Origin: RGIG5612 sp017511185
GTDB taxonomy: Bacteria > Bacillota > Clostridia > Lachnospirales > Lachnospiraceae
Direction: 5' to 3'
Assembly: GCA_017511185.1 (NCBI GenBank)
Contig: JAFWLF010000090.1
Location: 1-23,265, forward strand
DNA length: 23,265 nt
The number at the start of each line of letters is the position of its first letter. Position 1 is the stretch's first letter. Shown here one piece after another: positions 14,719-22,140 of the stretch. Below the pieces are notes generated by a model. The model did not search any database. It saw nothing but the letters and a program-made list of their open reading frames with translations, and was not told the DNA's origin. Both the position numbers and the translations under genes were made by a program.

Positions 14719-15486
14719 TTAATTCTTTGGCAGAAACTTCGTTCCGACGTTTTTGCCGTCAATAATATCATATAAATTTTCCGGAACAGATCCGTTTGCG
14801 ATGACCATGGTGCAGCCGCAGTCCATGCAGATCTTTGCGGCATTCAGTTTGGTGACCATCCCACCCGTGCCCAGCTCGGAACCTTTTCCACTGGCCAGGG
14901 AGAGAATATCGTCGTTGATCTCATCAACCATGTCGATCAGTTTTGCATTGGCATCTTTCCGTGGATCTGCAGTATATAATCCATCAATATCGGAAAGGAG
15001 GATCAGAAGATCTGCGTTGATAAAGCGCGAGACAAGAGCAGCCAGCGTATCATTATCGCCGATCACGATTTCATCCGTTGCGACTGTATCATTTTCATTA
15101 ATGATCGGCAGTGCACCGTAATCCAGCAGTTTATAGATGGTGTTGGAAAAATTGTCACGGTAGCGGTCATTTTCCAGATCATCTCCGGTGATCAAAATCT
15201 GTGCAACGGTGTGGTGATATTCATCAAAAAGCTTATCGTAAATATACATCAGCTCACACTGTCCAACTGCAGCAACTGCCTGCTTGGAAGGAATATCATC
15301 CGGCTTTGCATGCAGGCCAAGTTTGCCAACGCCCATTCCAATGGCGCCGGACGAAACTAAGATAATTTCATGTCCTGCATTTTTGATGTCGCTCATGACT
15401 TTGCAAAGCAGTTCCACGCGGCGGATATTCAGATTGCCGGTCTCGTGTGTCAGGGTGCTTGTCCCTAATTTGATTACGATCCTCAT
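14719..15486 (-). CDS. proB: Glutamate 5-kinase, short form without PUA domain
   Basis: A 255-residue cytosolic kinase that phosphorylates glutamate at the gamma carboxyl, the committed step of proline synthesis. It starts MRIVIKLGTSTLTHETG, the amino-acid kinase ATP-binding strand. It carries VSSGAIGMGVGKLG (the glutamate/feedback loop), INENDTVATDE and the late SELGTGGMVTKLNAAKI motif. The reading frame ends about residue 255, after the kinase domain; the C-terminal PUA domain of the E. coli enzyme (about 367 residues) is absent, as in some other bacteria. The ribosome site is aaagga with 6 nt spacing. A strong promoter lies upstream, and the gene diverges from glnA. Confidence 0.96.
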   Translation of the reverse strand: MRIVIKLGTSTLTHETGNLNIRRVELLCKVMSDIKNAGHEIILVSSGAIGMGVGKLGLHAKPDDIPSKQAVAAVGQCELMYIYDKLFDEYHHTVAQILITGDDLENDRYRDNFSNTIYKLLDYGALPIINENDTVATDEIVIGDNDTLAALVSRFINADLLILLSDIDGLYTADPRKDANAKLIDMVDEINDDILSLASGKGSELGTGGMVTKLNAAKICMDCGCTMVIANGSVPENLYDIIDGKNVGTKFLPKN

Positions 15487-15522
15487 TTGTTTTCCTTTCC
15501 GGTTTTTACTGATTGTTCAGCG

Positions 15523-15551
15523 ATTATACACTGATTCTCATTCTTTCGCAA
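15523..15551 (-). promoter_or_regulatory. Sigma-A-type promoter of the proBAC operon
   Basis: On the minus strand: TTGCGA (complement of 15546-15551), 17-nt spacer, consensus TATAAT (complement of 15523-15528). The predicted start is near 15516, with a leader of about 30 nt. No T-box or attenuator fits this short leader. Confidence 0.7.
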
Positions 15552-15617
15552 TGTGCCGTGTTAAAATGTGAAAGTTTTCATTTCCCGCTAACAGTATGCC
15601 TGACGGCGCGGAAGGAT

Positions 15618-15647
15618 TTGCCCCTATGACTGGAAGCATGCTACAAT
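15618..15647 (+). promoter_or_regulatory. Sigma-A-type promoter of glnA
   Basis: TTGCCC (15618-15623), 18-nt spacer, TACAAT (15642-15647). The predicted start is near 15654, with a leader of about 37 nt. It is arranged back to back with the proB promoter, with their -35 boxes about 66 bp apart. Confidence 0.55.
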
Positions 15648-15690
15648 AAATCCAAATCCGCTTTTTTATACAGAGGAATGGGGGACAAGT

Positions 15691-17112
15691 ATGAAAACAT
15701 TTCAGGATATTATTCAATTATGTGAAGAAGAAGAAATCGAGATCATCGATTTTAAGATGACCGACATAGAAGGCAGATGGAGACATTTATCAATTCCGGC
15801 AAAACGTTTCACGGAAGATACCATGGTTCACGGCATTGGTTTTGATGGTTCCAATTATGGGTATGCGCCGGTTGAGAACAGTGATATGGTCTTTATCCCG
15901 GATCTGGATACGGCAGTTGTAGACTGCTACAGCGAGGTGCCGACTCTTTCCATGAATGGAGACGTTATGGTGATCGGAACGGAGAACAAACCGTTTGATC
16001 AGTATCCGCGCAATGTGGCACGCCGTGCAGAAGCCTATATGCGTGAGAGCGGCATCGCGGATGAAATGATGGTCGGACCGGAGTACGAATATTATGTTTT
16101 TGATGACGTGCAGTTTCAAAACCGGCAGGAAGCATCCGGCTTCCAGATCACCTCGGAAGCTGTTGGCTGGGGCGAGGAGGGCTTCAATAACGGTGGTTAT
16201 ATGAATCCTCTGCAGGATGGCTATCATATCGCACTGCCGCGCGATACTGGCAGTGATCTGCGGAGCCGCACGATCCTGGTCCTGGGCGACTGGGGCGTGG
16301 AAGTGAAATATCACCACCATGAAGTCGGCGGAGCCGGACAGATGGAAATCGAAGTGGAGCTTGGCGGGATGATGAAGATGGCCGATGCTACGATGATCGC
16401 CAAGTATGTGATTAAAAACGAAGCGTTTGCGGAAGGGCGGACAGCAACCTTTATGCCTAAGCCAGTTGCAGGTATGGCTGGCAGCGGCATGCATGTGCAT
16501 ATGATGCTGGTCAAAGACGGAAAGCCGCTTTTCTATGATGAAAACGGCTATGGACATCTGAGTGAGACTGCTATGTATTTTATCGGCGGCCTGCTGGCGC
16601 ATGCACCTTCTCTTTGTGCCATTACCAATCCGACGACAAATTCCTACAAACGTCTGATCCCTGGATTTGAGGCACCGGTCACGATCGGTTACGCTATGGC
16701 AAATCGCAGTGCGGTCGTTCGGATCCCTGCTTATGCCAAAGATCCGATGCATAAACGTTTTGAACTGCGCAATCCGGATGCAACCTGCAATCCGTACTAT
16801 GCATTCTCCGCAATCCTGATGGCAGGCCTGGACGGGATTGAGAAAAAGATCGATCCGCATGCACAGGGCTGGGGTCCGTTTGACTGCAACCTGTACGATC
16901 TTCCGGAAGAAGAAAAAGCAAAACTTGGCGGTCTTCCAACCTCTTTATCAGCAGCGGCAGAAGCCCTGGAAAAAGATCACGACTATCTGACGAAGGGCGG
17001 TGTCTTCCCGCAGCGCCTGATCGATCTGATCGTGGCGGATGATAAAAAGGAAGATGCAGAGCTGGCCAAATACCCGCATCCGATGGAATTTGCAAGGTAT
17101 TATGATCTGTAG
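15691..17112 (+). CDS. glnA: Glutamine synthetase, type I
   Basis: A 473-residue enzyme that makes glutamine from glutamate, ammonia and ATP in the cytosol, as a dodecamer in this family. Family motifs occur in order: GIGFDGSNYGYAPVENSDM, metal/glutamate ligands in GPEYEYYVF, KYHHHEVGGAGQMEIEV, KPVAGMAGSGMHVHMML (ATP-binding signature), NPTTNSYKRLIPGFEAPV, NRSAVVRIPAY, RFELRNPDATCNPYYAFSA. Near the end, NLYDLPEEE places Tyr402 where the E. coli enzyme is adenylylated (Tyr397). The adenylyltransferase GlnE is not in the window, so this similarity alone proves nothing. It is transcribed divergently from proB and ends 9 nt before the tRNA-Lys promoter, with no terminator between. Confidence 0.96.
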   Translation: MKTFQDIIQLCEEEEIEIIDFKMTDIEGRWRHLSIPAKRFTEDTMVHGIGFDGSNYGYAPVENSDMVFIPDLDTAVVDCYSEVPTLSMNGDVMVIGTENKPFDQYPRNVARRAEAYMRESGIADEMMVGPEYEYYVFDDVQFQNRQEASGFQITSEAVGWGEEGFNNGGYMNPLQDGYHIALPRDTGSDLRSRTILVLGDWGVEVKYHHHEVGGAGQMEIEVELGGMMKMADATMIAKYVIKNEAFAEGRTATFMPKPVAGMAGSGMHVHMMLVKDGKPLFYDENGYGHLSETAMYFIGGLLAHAPSLCAITNPTTNSYKRLIPGFEAPVTIGYAMANRSAVVRIPAYAKDPMHKRFELRNPDATCNPYYAFSAILMAGLDGIEKKIDPHAQGWGPFDCNLYDLPEEEKAKLGGLPTSLSAAAEALEKDHDYLTKGGVFPQRLIDLIVADDKKEDAELAKYPHPMEFARYYDL

Positions 17113-17120
17113 AGATGCGC

Positions 17121-17148
17121 TTGCATTTTGTGAGTGATTGTGTATAAT
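17121..17148 (+). promoter_or_regulatory. Promoter of tRNA-Lys
   Basis: TTGCAT (17121-17126), 16-nt spacer, consensus TATAAT (17143-17148). The predicted start is near 17155, about 22 nt before the mature tRNA. Confidence 0.7.
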
Positions 17149-17176
17149 AAGCAAGCTGTGCAAAAGCACAGTGCAT

Positions 17177-17249
17177 GGGCGTGTAGCTCAGGTGGTAGAG
17201 CACTTGACTTTTAATCAAGTTGTCCGGGGTTCGAATCCCCGCACGCTCA
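17177..17249 (+). tRNA. tRNA-Lys (anticodon TTT)
   Basis: Acceptor gggcgtg pairs with cacgctc (one G-T wobble), the anticodon stem is cttga/tcaag with loop cttttaa giving TTT, and the T loop is ttcgaat. The 3' CCA is not encoded. It has its own promoter and terminator. Confidence 0.97.
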
Positions 17250-17256
17250 TAGGTAT

Positions 17257-17292
17257 AAACAGCGGAACCTTTTAAAGGGACCGCTGTTTTTT
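17257..17292 (+). terminator. Rho-independent terminator of tRNA-Lys
   Basis: Outer stem aaacagcgg (17257-17265) with ccgctgttt, inner stem ccttt/aaagg, then six T. It starts 8 nt after the tRNA. Confidence 0.88.
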
Positions 17293-17309
17293 GCTGTATA
17301 GAAAACTGA

Positions 17310-17338
17310 TTGAACATGAAAAAAAAATAAATTATAAT
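17310..17338 (+). promoter_or_regulatory. Promoter of the diaminopimelate dehydrogenase gene
   Basis: TTGAAC (17310-17315), 17-nt spacer, consensus TATAAT (17333-17338). The predicted start is near 17345, giving a leader of about 64 nt before ATG 17409. Confidence 0.7.
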
Positions 17339-17408
17339 TTTTCTGTTGTCAGACAGGATCACGATGGACAGCAAGTGGCAGCAAATAAAAGAAATGAGGA
17401 CAATGCAA

Positions 17409-18389
17409 ATGATTAAAGTAGGAATTGTTGGCTATGGCAATATTGGACGAGGTGTAGAAGTCAATATTCAGGAAAATCCGGATATGGAACTGGTCGCCAT
17501 CTTCACCAGAAGAGATCCGGCAGCGTTGAAAACAAAAGGCACCTGTCCGGTTCTGCCAGTGGAAGAAGCAAAGGATTGGGTCGGAAAGATCGATCTTATG
17601 TTTGTAGCAGGCGGAAGTGCAACAGACCTTCCGGAGCAGACTCCTAAATATGCAAAGATGTTCAACGTGATCGATACATTTGACACACATGCTAATATTC
17701 CGGAGCACTTTGCCAATGTTGACAAAGCCGCAAAAGAAGGCGGAAACATTGCCATTATCTCCTGCGGCTGGGATCCGGGCATGTTCTCATTGGCAAGAAT
17801 GTATGCCAATGCAATCCTTCCAAATGGAAATGATTACACGTTTTGGGGAAAGGGTGTAAGCCAGGGACATTCCGATGCGATCCGCAGAGTAGAAGGCGTA
17901 GCCGATGCACGTCAGTATACGATCCCTGTGGACGATGCCATCGCAAGAGTGCGTGCCGGTGAAAATCCGGAACTGACCACCCGCCAGAAACATACCCGTG
18001 AGTGCTTTGTCGTTCTGAAAGAAGGCGCTGATCCGAAACAGGTAGAGCACGATATCGTTACGATGCCTAACTACTTCTCGGATTATGATACAACCGTTCA
18101 CTTTATCAGCCAGGAAGAATTAGACCGTGATCACAGCGGCATCCCGCATGGCGGTTTTGTATTCCGTACCGGAACGACCGGAGCTGATCATGAGAACAAG
18201 CATGTGATCGAGTATAGCCTGAAGCTGGATTCCAATCCGGAGTTTACGACCAGCGTGCTGATGGCATTCGCCCGTGCAGCTGTCCGTATGAAAGAAGCCG
18301 GAGAGGTTGGATGCAAGACGGTGTTTGACATTGCACCGAAATATCTTCTTGCGATGGATGAAGGCGAGATGCGTGCACACTTACTGTAA
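17409..18389 (+). CDS. ddh: meso-Diaminopimelate D-dehydrogenase
   Basis: A 326-residue cytosolic NADPH enzyme that aminates tetrahydrodipicolinate directly to meso-diaminopimelate, the one-step branch of lysine and peptidoglycan precursor synthesis. The Rossmann loop GYGNIG is at residues 8-13. Strong family motifs follow: DTFDTHANIPEH, SCGWDPGMFSLARMY, FWGKGVSQGHSDAIRRVEGV and PHGGFVFRTG. The length is that of the family. ATG 17409 is preferred: gagga lies 8 nt before it, whereas ATG 17403 leaves only 2 nt, and the family begins just before the Rossmann strand. It is flanked by its own promoter and terminator, so it is monocistronic. Confidence 0.96.
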   Translation: MIKVGIVGYGNIGRGVEVNIQENPDMELVAIFTRRDPAALKTKGTCPVLPVEEAKDWVGKIDLMFVAGGSATDLPEQTPKYAKMFNVIDTFDTHANIPEHFANVDKAAKEGGNIAIISCGWDPGMFSLARMYANAILPNGNDYTFWGKGVSQGHSDAIRRVEGVADARQYTIPVDDAIARVRAGENPELTTRQKHTRECFVVLKEGADPKQVEHDIVTMPNYFSDYDTTVHFISQEELDRDHSGIPHGGFVFRTGTTGADHENKHVIEYSLKLDSNPEFTTSVLMAFARAAVRMKEAGEVGCKTVFDIAPKYLLAMDEGEMRAHLL

Positions 18390-18402
18390 GTATTAAAGAT
18401 AT

Positions 18403-18434
18403 ATGCGCACGCGGAAAATGCGTGCGCATTTTTT
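18403..18434 (+). terminator. Rho-independent terminator of ddh
   Basis: A perfect 10-bp stem: atgcgcacgc (18403-18412) and gcgtgcgcat (18420-18429), loop of 7 nt, then six T. It ends only 7 nt before the likely start of the next gene and occupies the place where that gene's ribosome site should be. Confidence 0.85.
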
Positions 18435-18441
18435 ATGTCAT

Positions 18442-19953
18442 ATGAGACCGGAGATCTTAGCACCGGCAGGGACACCAGCTGCGCTTTTAGCAGCTGTACG
18501 GGCAGGAGCAGATGCCATCTATCTTGGAGGCAGTCTCTTTTCTGCCAGAGCCTTTGCCGGAAACTTTAATCAGGAAGAATTACTTAAGGCAATCGAAGAC
18601 TGCCATCTTTTTAATGTCAAACTTTATATGACGGTCAATACGCTGATGAAAGAAAAAGAGATGTCCGGACTGGTTTCTTATATGAAGCCATTTTATCAGG
18701 CGGGACTTGATGGGGTGATCGTGCAGGATGTAGGATGTGCGAAAGTTCTGCAGGAAGCATTTCCAGATCTCGCTCTGCATGCAAGTACGCAGATGAGCAT
18801 TTCTTCTGCCTATGGTGCAGCGCTTCTGAAAACGCAGGGATTCAAACGCGTCGTTCCTGCAAGAGAACTTTCCCTTGCAGAAATTAAAGAGATCAAGAAA
18901 GAAAGCGGAATTGAAATAGAGACATTTGTGCATGGAGCTATGTGCTTTTCCTTTTCCGGAAAGTGCCTGTTGAGCAGCTTTGCAGGTGGAAGGAGCGGCA
19001 ACCGGGGACGTTGTGCCCAGCCATGCAGAAAATGCTATGAACTGTTGAATGCCGGTACGCAGGAATATGCCATGAGCATGAAAGATATGTGTACCCTGCG
19101 GATCCTGCCGGATCTGATCGATGCGGGGATCGATTCCTTTAAGATAGAAGGACGTATGAAAAACCCGGTTTACGTGGCATCGACGGTTAATGCCTATAGA
19201 AAAGCCAGAGATTATTATCTGGATGCCGTGGCAAGCGGAACATTTGACCGTAAGGAATATGAGGATTTCATTTATCCGCTGGAAAAAGAGCTGGCAGATA
19301 TCTATAACCGCGGAGGTTTTTCCGAAGGATATTATTTTATGGAAAAGGGACCGGAGATGATGGCGAATGAACGGCCGAATCATACCGGTGTTCTGATAGG
19401 CAAAGTGGAAAGAATCGCTCCGCCGGAATTATTCATTAGGCTGACAGAAGAAGTTTTCGCGCAGGACGTGCTGGAGATCCGGCCGGCAGGTGTAGAACTG
19501 ACCAGTGCCGGAAGCGGAAAGAAAGGCGCGCTTTTGTCAATAAAAGGAAAAGAGTTCCGCTTGATCCAAAAAGGACAGGAAGTCTTCCGTACGCGTAATA
19601 ATCAGTTGATCAGCAGAATACAAAAGGAGATCATCGATCTGGAAAAACAGGTTCCGGTACAGGGCATGATCATTGCGAAAGCAGGAGAACCTCTGACGAT
19701 CACGCTGCAGGGAGAAGTCTGCGTGACTGCCAAAGGTGCTGTTGTTGAGAAAGCCAAAAAGCAGCCAACCGGCAAAGAAGATCTTCTGGAGAAATTACAG
19801 AAGACCGGCGGCAGTGAGATTAGCATTGAAGCTATCAGTATAGAAATGGATCAGGATATTTTTATTCCGATGAGTGCTTTCAATCATCTGCGCCGCGAAG
19901 CCATGGAACAATATCGCAGCGCACTTGTTAAGCGCTTCGAAAGAGATATATAG
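18442..19953 (+). CDS. U32 family peptidase-like protein, N-terminal part
   Basis: A 503-residue protein. It begins MRPEILAPAGTPAALLAAVR and GADAIYLGG, the U32 TIM-barrel start. The signature region HGAMCFSFSGKCLLSSFAGGR...NRGRCAQPCR holds Cys168, Cys175, Cys191 and Cys195, which in characterised relatives bind an iron-sulfur cluster. Known members (RlhA, TrhP) hydroxylate rRNA or tRNA; others are annotated as collagenases. Which applies here is unknown. After about residue 330 follows a beta-rich domain and the typical IPMSAFNHLRREAMEQYR. ATG 18442 is chosen by homology; in-frame ATG 18403 and ATG 18418 lie inside the upstream terminator. No ribosome site is visible before either, which is odd. 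The next gene appears to encode the rest of the protein. Confidence 0.85.
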   Translation: MRPEILAPAGTPAALLAAVRAGADAIYLGGSLFSARAFAGNFNQEELLKAIEDCHLFNVKLYMTVNTLMKEKEMSGLVSYMKPFYQAGLDGVIVQDVGCAKVLQEAFPDLALHASTQMSISSAYGAALLKTQGFKRVVPARELSLAEIKEIKKESGIEIETFVHGAMCFSFSGKCLLSSFAGGRSGNRGRCAQPCRKCYELLNAGTQEYAMSMKDMCTLRILPDLIDAGIDSFKIEGRMKNPVYVASTVNAYRKARDYYLDAVASGTFDRKEYEDFIYPLEKELADIYNRGGFSEGYYFMEKGPEMMANERPNHTGVLIGKVERIAPPELFIRLTEEVFAQDVLEIRPAGVELTSAGSGKKGALLSIKGKEFRLIQKGQEVFRTRNNQLISRIQKEIIDLEKQVPVQGMIIAKAGEPLTITLQGEVCVTAKGAVVEKAKKQPTGKEDLLEKLQKTGGSEISIEAISIEMDQDIFIPMSAFNHLRREAMEQYRSALVKRFERDI

Positions 19954-19954
19954 A

Positions 19955-20755
19955 ATGGAAATCTGGATCAGAGTAAAAACAGAAGAACAGCTGCAGGCCG
20001 TTATGGAAAGTCAGGTAAAGGCACAGCACCTGATTTTGGATGCTGCCCTTATTTCTGCATCGCCGGATTGCCTGCAGATGATCCACATGCAGGCAGCAGA
20101 TTCCAAAGTCTATCTGCAGCTTCCGGATGTCCTGCGCCAGAACCGGAAAGGGCAGATTGAAAAGCTGCTTGAGCAGGCAAAAGACTGCGCGGGTCTGGTG
20201 ATCAAAAACCTGGATGAGCTGGGCCTTATTCTGGAAAAGCAGATGAAGGAGCGGTTTGAGATCATCGGAGATGCATTCCTTTATGCCTATAATAATGATG
20301 CGCTCCGCTTCTACCGGGAATTGGTCCCGGAGATGAAGTTTATTTACAGCGACGAACTGACAGACAAAGAGGCTGGGAGTCTGACTGGGGACAGAACAGC
20401 TTTCCTTTATAAAATATATGGTTATCAGGAAGTGATGATCACGGCGCAGTGCTTCTTAAAGAATACCGGAAACTGCATGCAGTCAAAGCAAGCTGGCAGC
20501 AAGCTGGCACAAAGCGGCCGGATGGAACTGCGTGATGAAACGAAAAACAACCTGCATGCGGAAAGCATCTGTGACCTTTGTCACACAGTGATCTACAATG
20601 GCGTTCCGACCAGCATGCTGGATAAAATAACGGACGAATACGAAAACCCGCTTTACGACTTTACCATTGAAGATGCTGATACGGTGAAGGAGATCCTGGA
20701 AACAAAGCAGTGCCATAATTATACCCGGGGACATCATCTTACCCCGATCGATTGA
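19955..20755 (+). CDS. U32 family protein, C-terminal part as a separate gene
   Basis: A 266-residue protein whose ATG lies 1 nt after the stop codon of the U32 gene, in another frame. It resembles the C-terminal third of the long U32 proteins of related clostridia (from memory about 770-800 residues; the two parts here sum to 769). Shared marks are a barrel-like start, VMITAQCFLKNTGNC, and a late Cys pair in SICDLCHTVIYNGVPTSML, which could bind metal. Upstream is only a weak gaaagaga site 8 nt from ATG, so translation is probably coupled to the gene before. The split could be a true two-gene arrangement or a frameshift. The separate start, the break at a likely linker and the intact downstream frame favour a true split. 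hemZ follows after 9 nt. Confidence 0.75.
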   Translation: MEIWIRVKTEEQLQAVMESQVKAQHLILDAALISASPDCLQMIHMQAADSKVYLQLPDVLRQNRKGQIEKLLEQAKDCAGLVIKNLDELGLILEKQMKERFEIIGDAFLYAYNNDALRFYRELVPEMKFIYSDELTDKEAGSLTGDRTAFLYKIYGYQEVMITAQCFLKNTGNCMQSKQAGSKLAQSGRMELRDETKNNLHAESICDLCHTVIYNGVPTSMLDKITDEYENPLYDFTIEDADTVKEILETKQCHNYTRGHHLTPID

Positions 20756-20764
20756 CCACAGCAT

Positions 20765-22063
20765 ATGATCATTACAACGGACAGTCAGAAAAATACATAC
20801 AGCTCTTATCACATCGCCAAAGCATTTTTCCCAAATGAGGAGATTGAAACACAGATTAAAGAAGACGGAGAAGATCCGCGTTCTCTTTATCTGCGCCTGC
20901 GGAAGGAAACCGGACGCGATCTCCCCTGGGGCATGCTGACGGGCGTTCGTCCGACCAAGCTGGCGATGGAAAAAGTGAAAGAGCAGATGCCGCTTGAAGA
21001 ATTTGAAAAGTGGTTTTATGAAAACCGCTTTGTCAGCAAAGAAAAAGCGGACCTGGCTTATGAGATCGCAGCAAAGGAAGAAAAGCTGATAAAGCGGACA
21101 GGCATCATTGGAGAAGACAGTTTTTCCCTGTATGTGAACATCCCGTTCTGTCCGACCATTTGTACCTACTGTTCTTTTCCTTCTGGAGCTATAGCAGATT
21201 ATGCCGATGTCATGGAGGAGTATCTGACCTGCCTGTTTTCTGAGCTGGCAGCAGTCAGCGTAATCTGCGAGAAGAAAAAACTGACTTCTATTTATATAGG
21301 TGGCGGCACACCGACAACCCTGACGCCGCAGCAATTGGAAAGACTCTTATCTGAGATCCGGAACCATTTTCACACGGATGGAGTGGAGTTTACTCTGGAA
21401 GCCGGTCGTCCGGATACGATCACCAGAGAGAAACTGCTGATCGCGAAAGAATCTGGGATCTCCCGCATTTCCATCAATCCGCAGTCCATGCAGCAGAAAA
21501 CGCTGGATGTCATTGGCCGCAGGCACAGCCCGCAGCAGATTGAAGAAGCGTATGCGCTGGCGAGGGAAGAGGGGTTTGATAATATCAATATGGATCTGAT
21601 CATGGGACTGCCGGGGGAAGATCTGAAAGATGTGGAAGATACGTTGATAAAGATCAGAAAGATGAGACCGGACAGTCTGACGGTGCACTCTCTCAGCATC
21701 AAGAGGACCAGCCAGATCTTTTCGCAGACCACCGATGCGCAGACGGTGGAGCAGATGCTGGAAAGAGCAGTCGCATTTGCACGTAGTGAGGGGATGGAAC
21801 CATATTATCTGTATCGGCAGAAAGGAATCGCCGGCAATTTTGAAAATACCGGGTGGGCCCTGCCGGGGAAAGAGTGTCTGTATAACATTCTTATAATGGA
21901 AGAGATTCAAAGCATCCTGGCAGTGGGCGCGGGAGCATCTACAAAACGGCTGCAGCTGGAAGGTGGGCTGCAGATCAAACGGAGCCATAATGTGAGTAAT
22001 ATCAAAGAGTACTTGACCCGGATCGATGAAATGATCAGGCGGAAGCAGGAGCTGTTTTCTTGA
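20765..22063 (+). CDS. hemZ: HemZ-type oxygen-independent coproporphyrinogen dehydrogenase
   Basis: A 432-residue radical-SAM protein related to B. subtilis HemZ, proposed to oxidise coproporphyrinogen without oxygen. The cluster motif CxxxCxxC is at Cys129, Cys133 and Cys136 in NIPFCPTICTYCSF. Other HemZ marks are WGMLTGVRPTKL (55-66), IYIGGGTPTTL, EAGRPDTITREKL, SRISINPQSM, NINMDLIMGLPGE and YYLYRQKGIAGN. It is shorter at the N-terminus than the Bacillus protein (about 500 residues), but the start YSSYHIAKAFFPNEE fits clostridial forms. No good ribosome site is visible, so the start is moderately sure. It is 9 nt after the U32 C-terminal gene and probably co-transcribed. No other heme gene is in the window, so a role in heme synthesis here is not shown. 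Confidence 0.92.
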   Translation: MIITTDSQKNTYSSYHIAKAFFPNEEIETQIKEDGEDPRSLYLRLRKETGRDLPWGMLTGVRPTKLAMEKVKEQMPLEEFEKWFYENRFVSKEKADLAYEIAAKEEKLIKRTGIIGEDSFSLYVNIPFCPTICTYCSFPSGAIADYADVMEEYLTCLFSELAAVSVICEKKKLTSIYIGGGTPTTLTPQQLERLLSEIRNHFHTDGVEFTLEAGRPDTITREKLLIAKESGISRISINPQSMQQKTLDVIGRRHSPQQIEEAYALAREEGFDNINMDLIMGLPGEDLKDVEDTLIKIRKMRPDSLTVHSLSIKRTSQIFSQTTDAQTVEQMLERAVAFARSEGMEPYYLYRQKGIAGNFENTGWALPGKECLYNILIMEEIQSILAVGAGASTKRLQLEGGLQIKRSHNVSNIKEYLTRIDEMIRRKQELFS

Positions 22064-22140
22064 TTATGATATTCAGGAGGCAATAATATTATTCGATGAA
22101 AACGATGGAGAGATATGGACTCTCTTTCAGGACATAAAAA

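Noticed and set aside
15487..15516. Possible T-box or proline riboswitch before proB
   Set aside because: The leader predicted from the promoter is only about 30 nt, too short for either.
15790..16860. Long open frame opposite glnA
   Set aside because: The translation is rich in His, Cys and Arg with no family pattern, and the opposite strand is an unmistakable glutamine synthetase.
20483..21334. Long open frame opposite the U32 C-terminal gene and hemZ
   Set aside because: It straddles two well-supported genes, has no ribosome site and shows no recognisable domain.
22096..22137. A 13-codon reading frame with an AGGAGG site upstream, before the wall-binding protein gene
   Set aside because: The spacing from AGGAGG to ATG is 15 nt, too long for normal initiation, and the peptide shows no recognisable feature.
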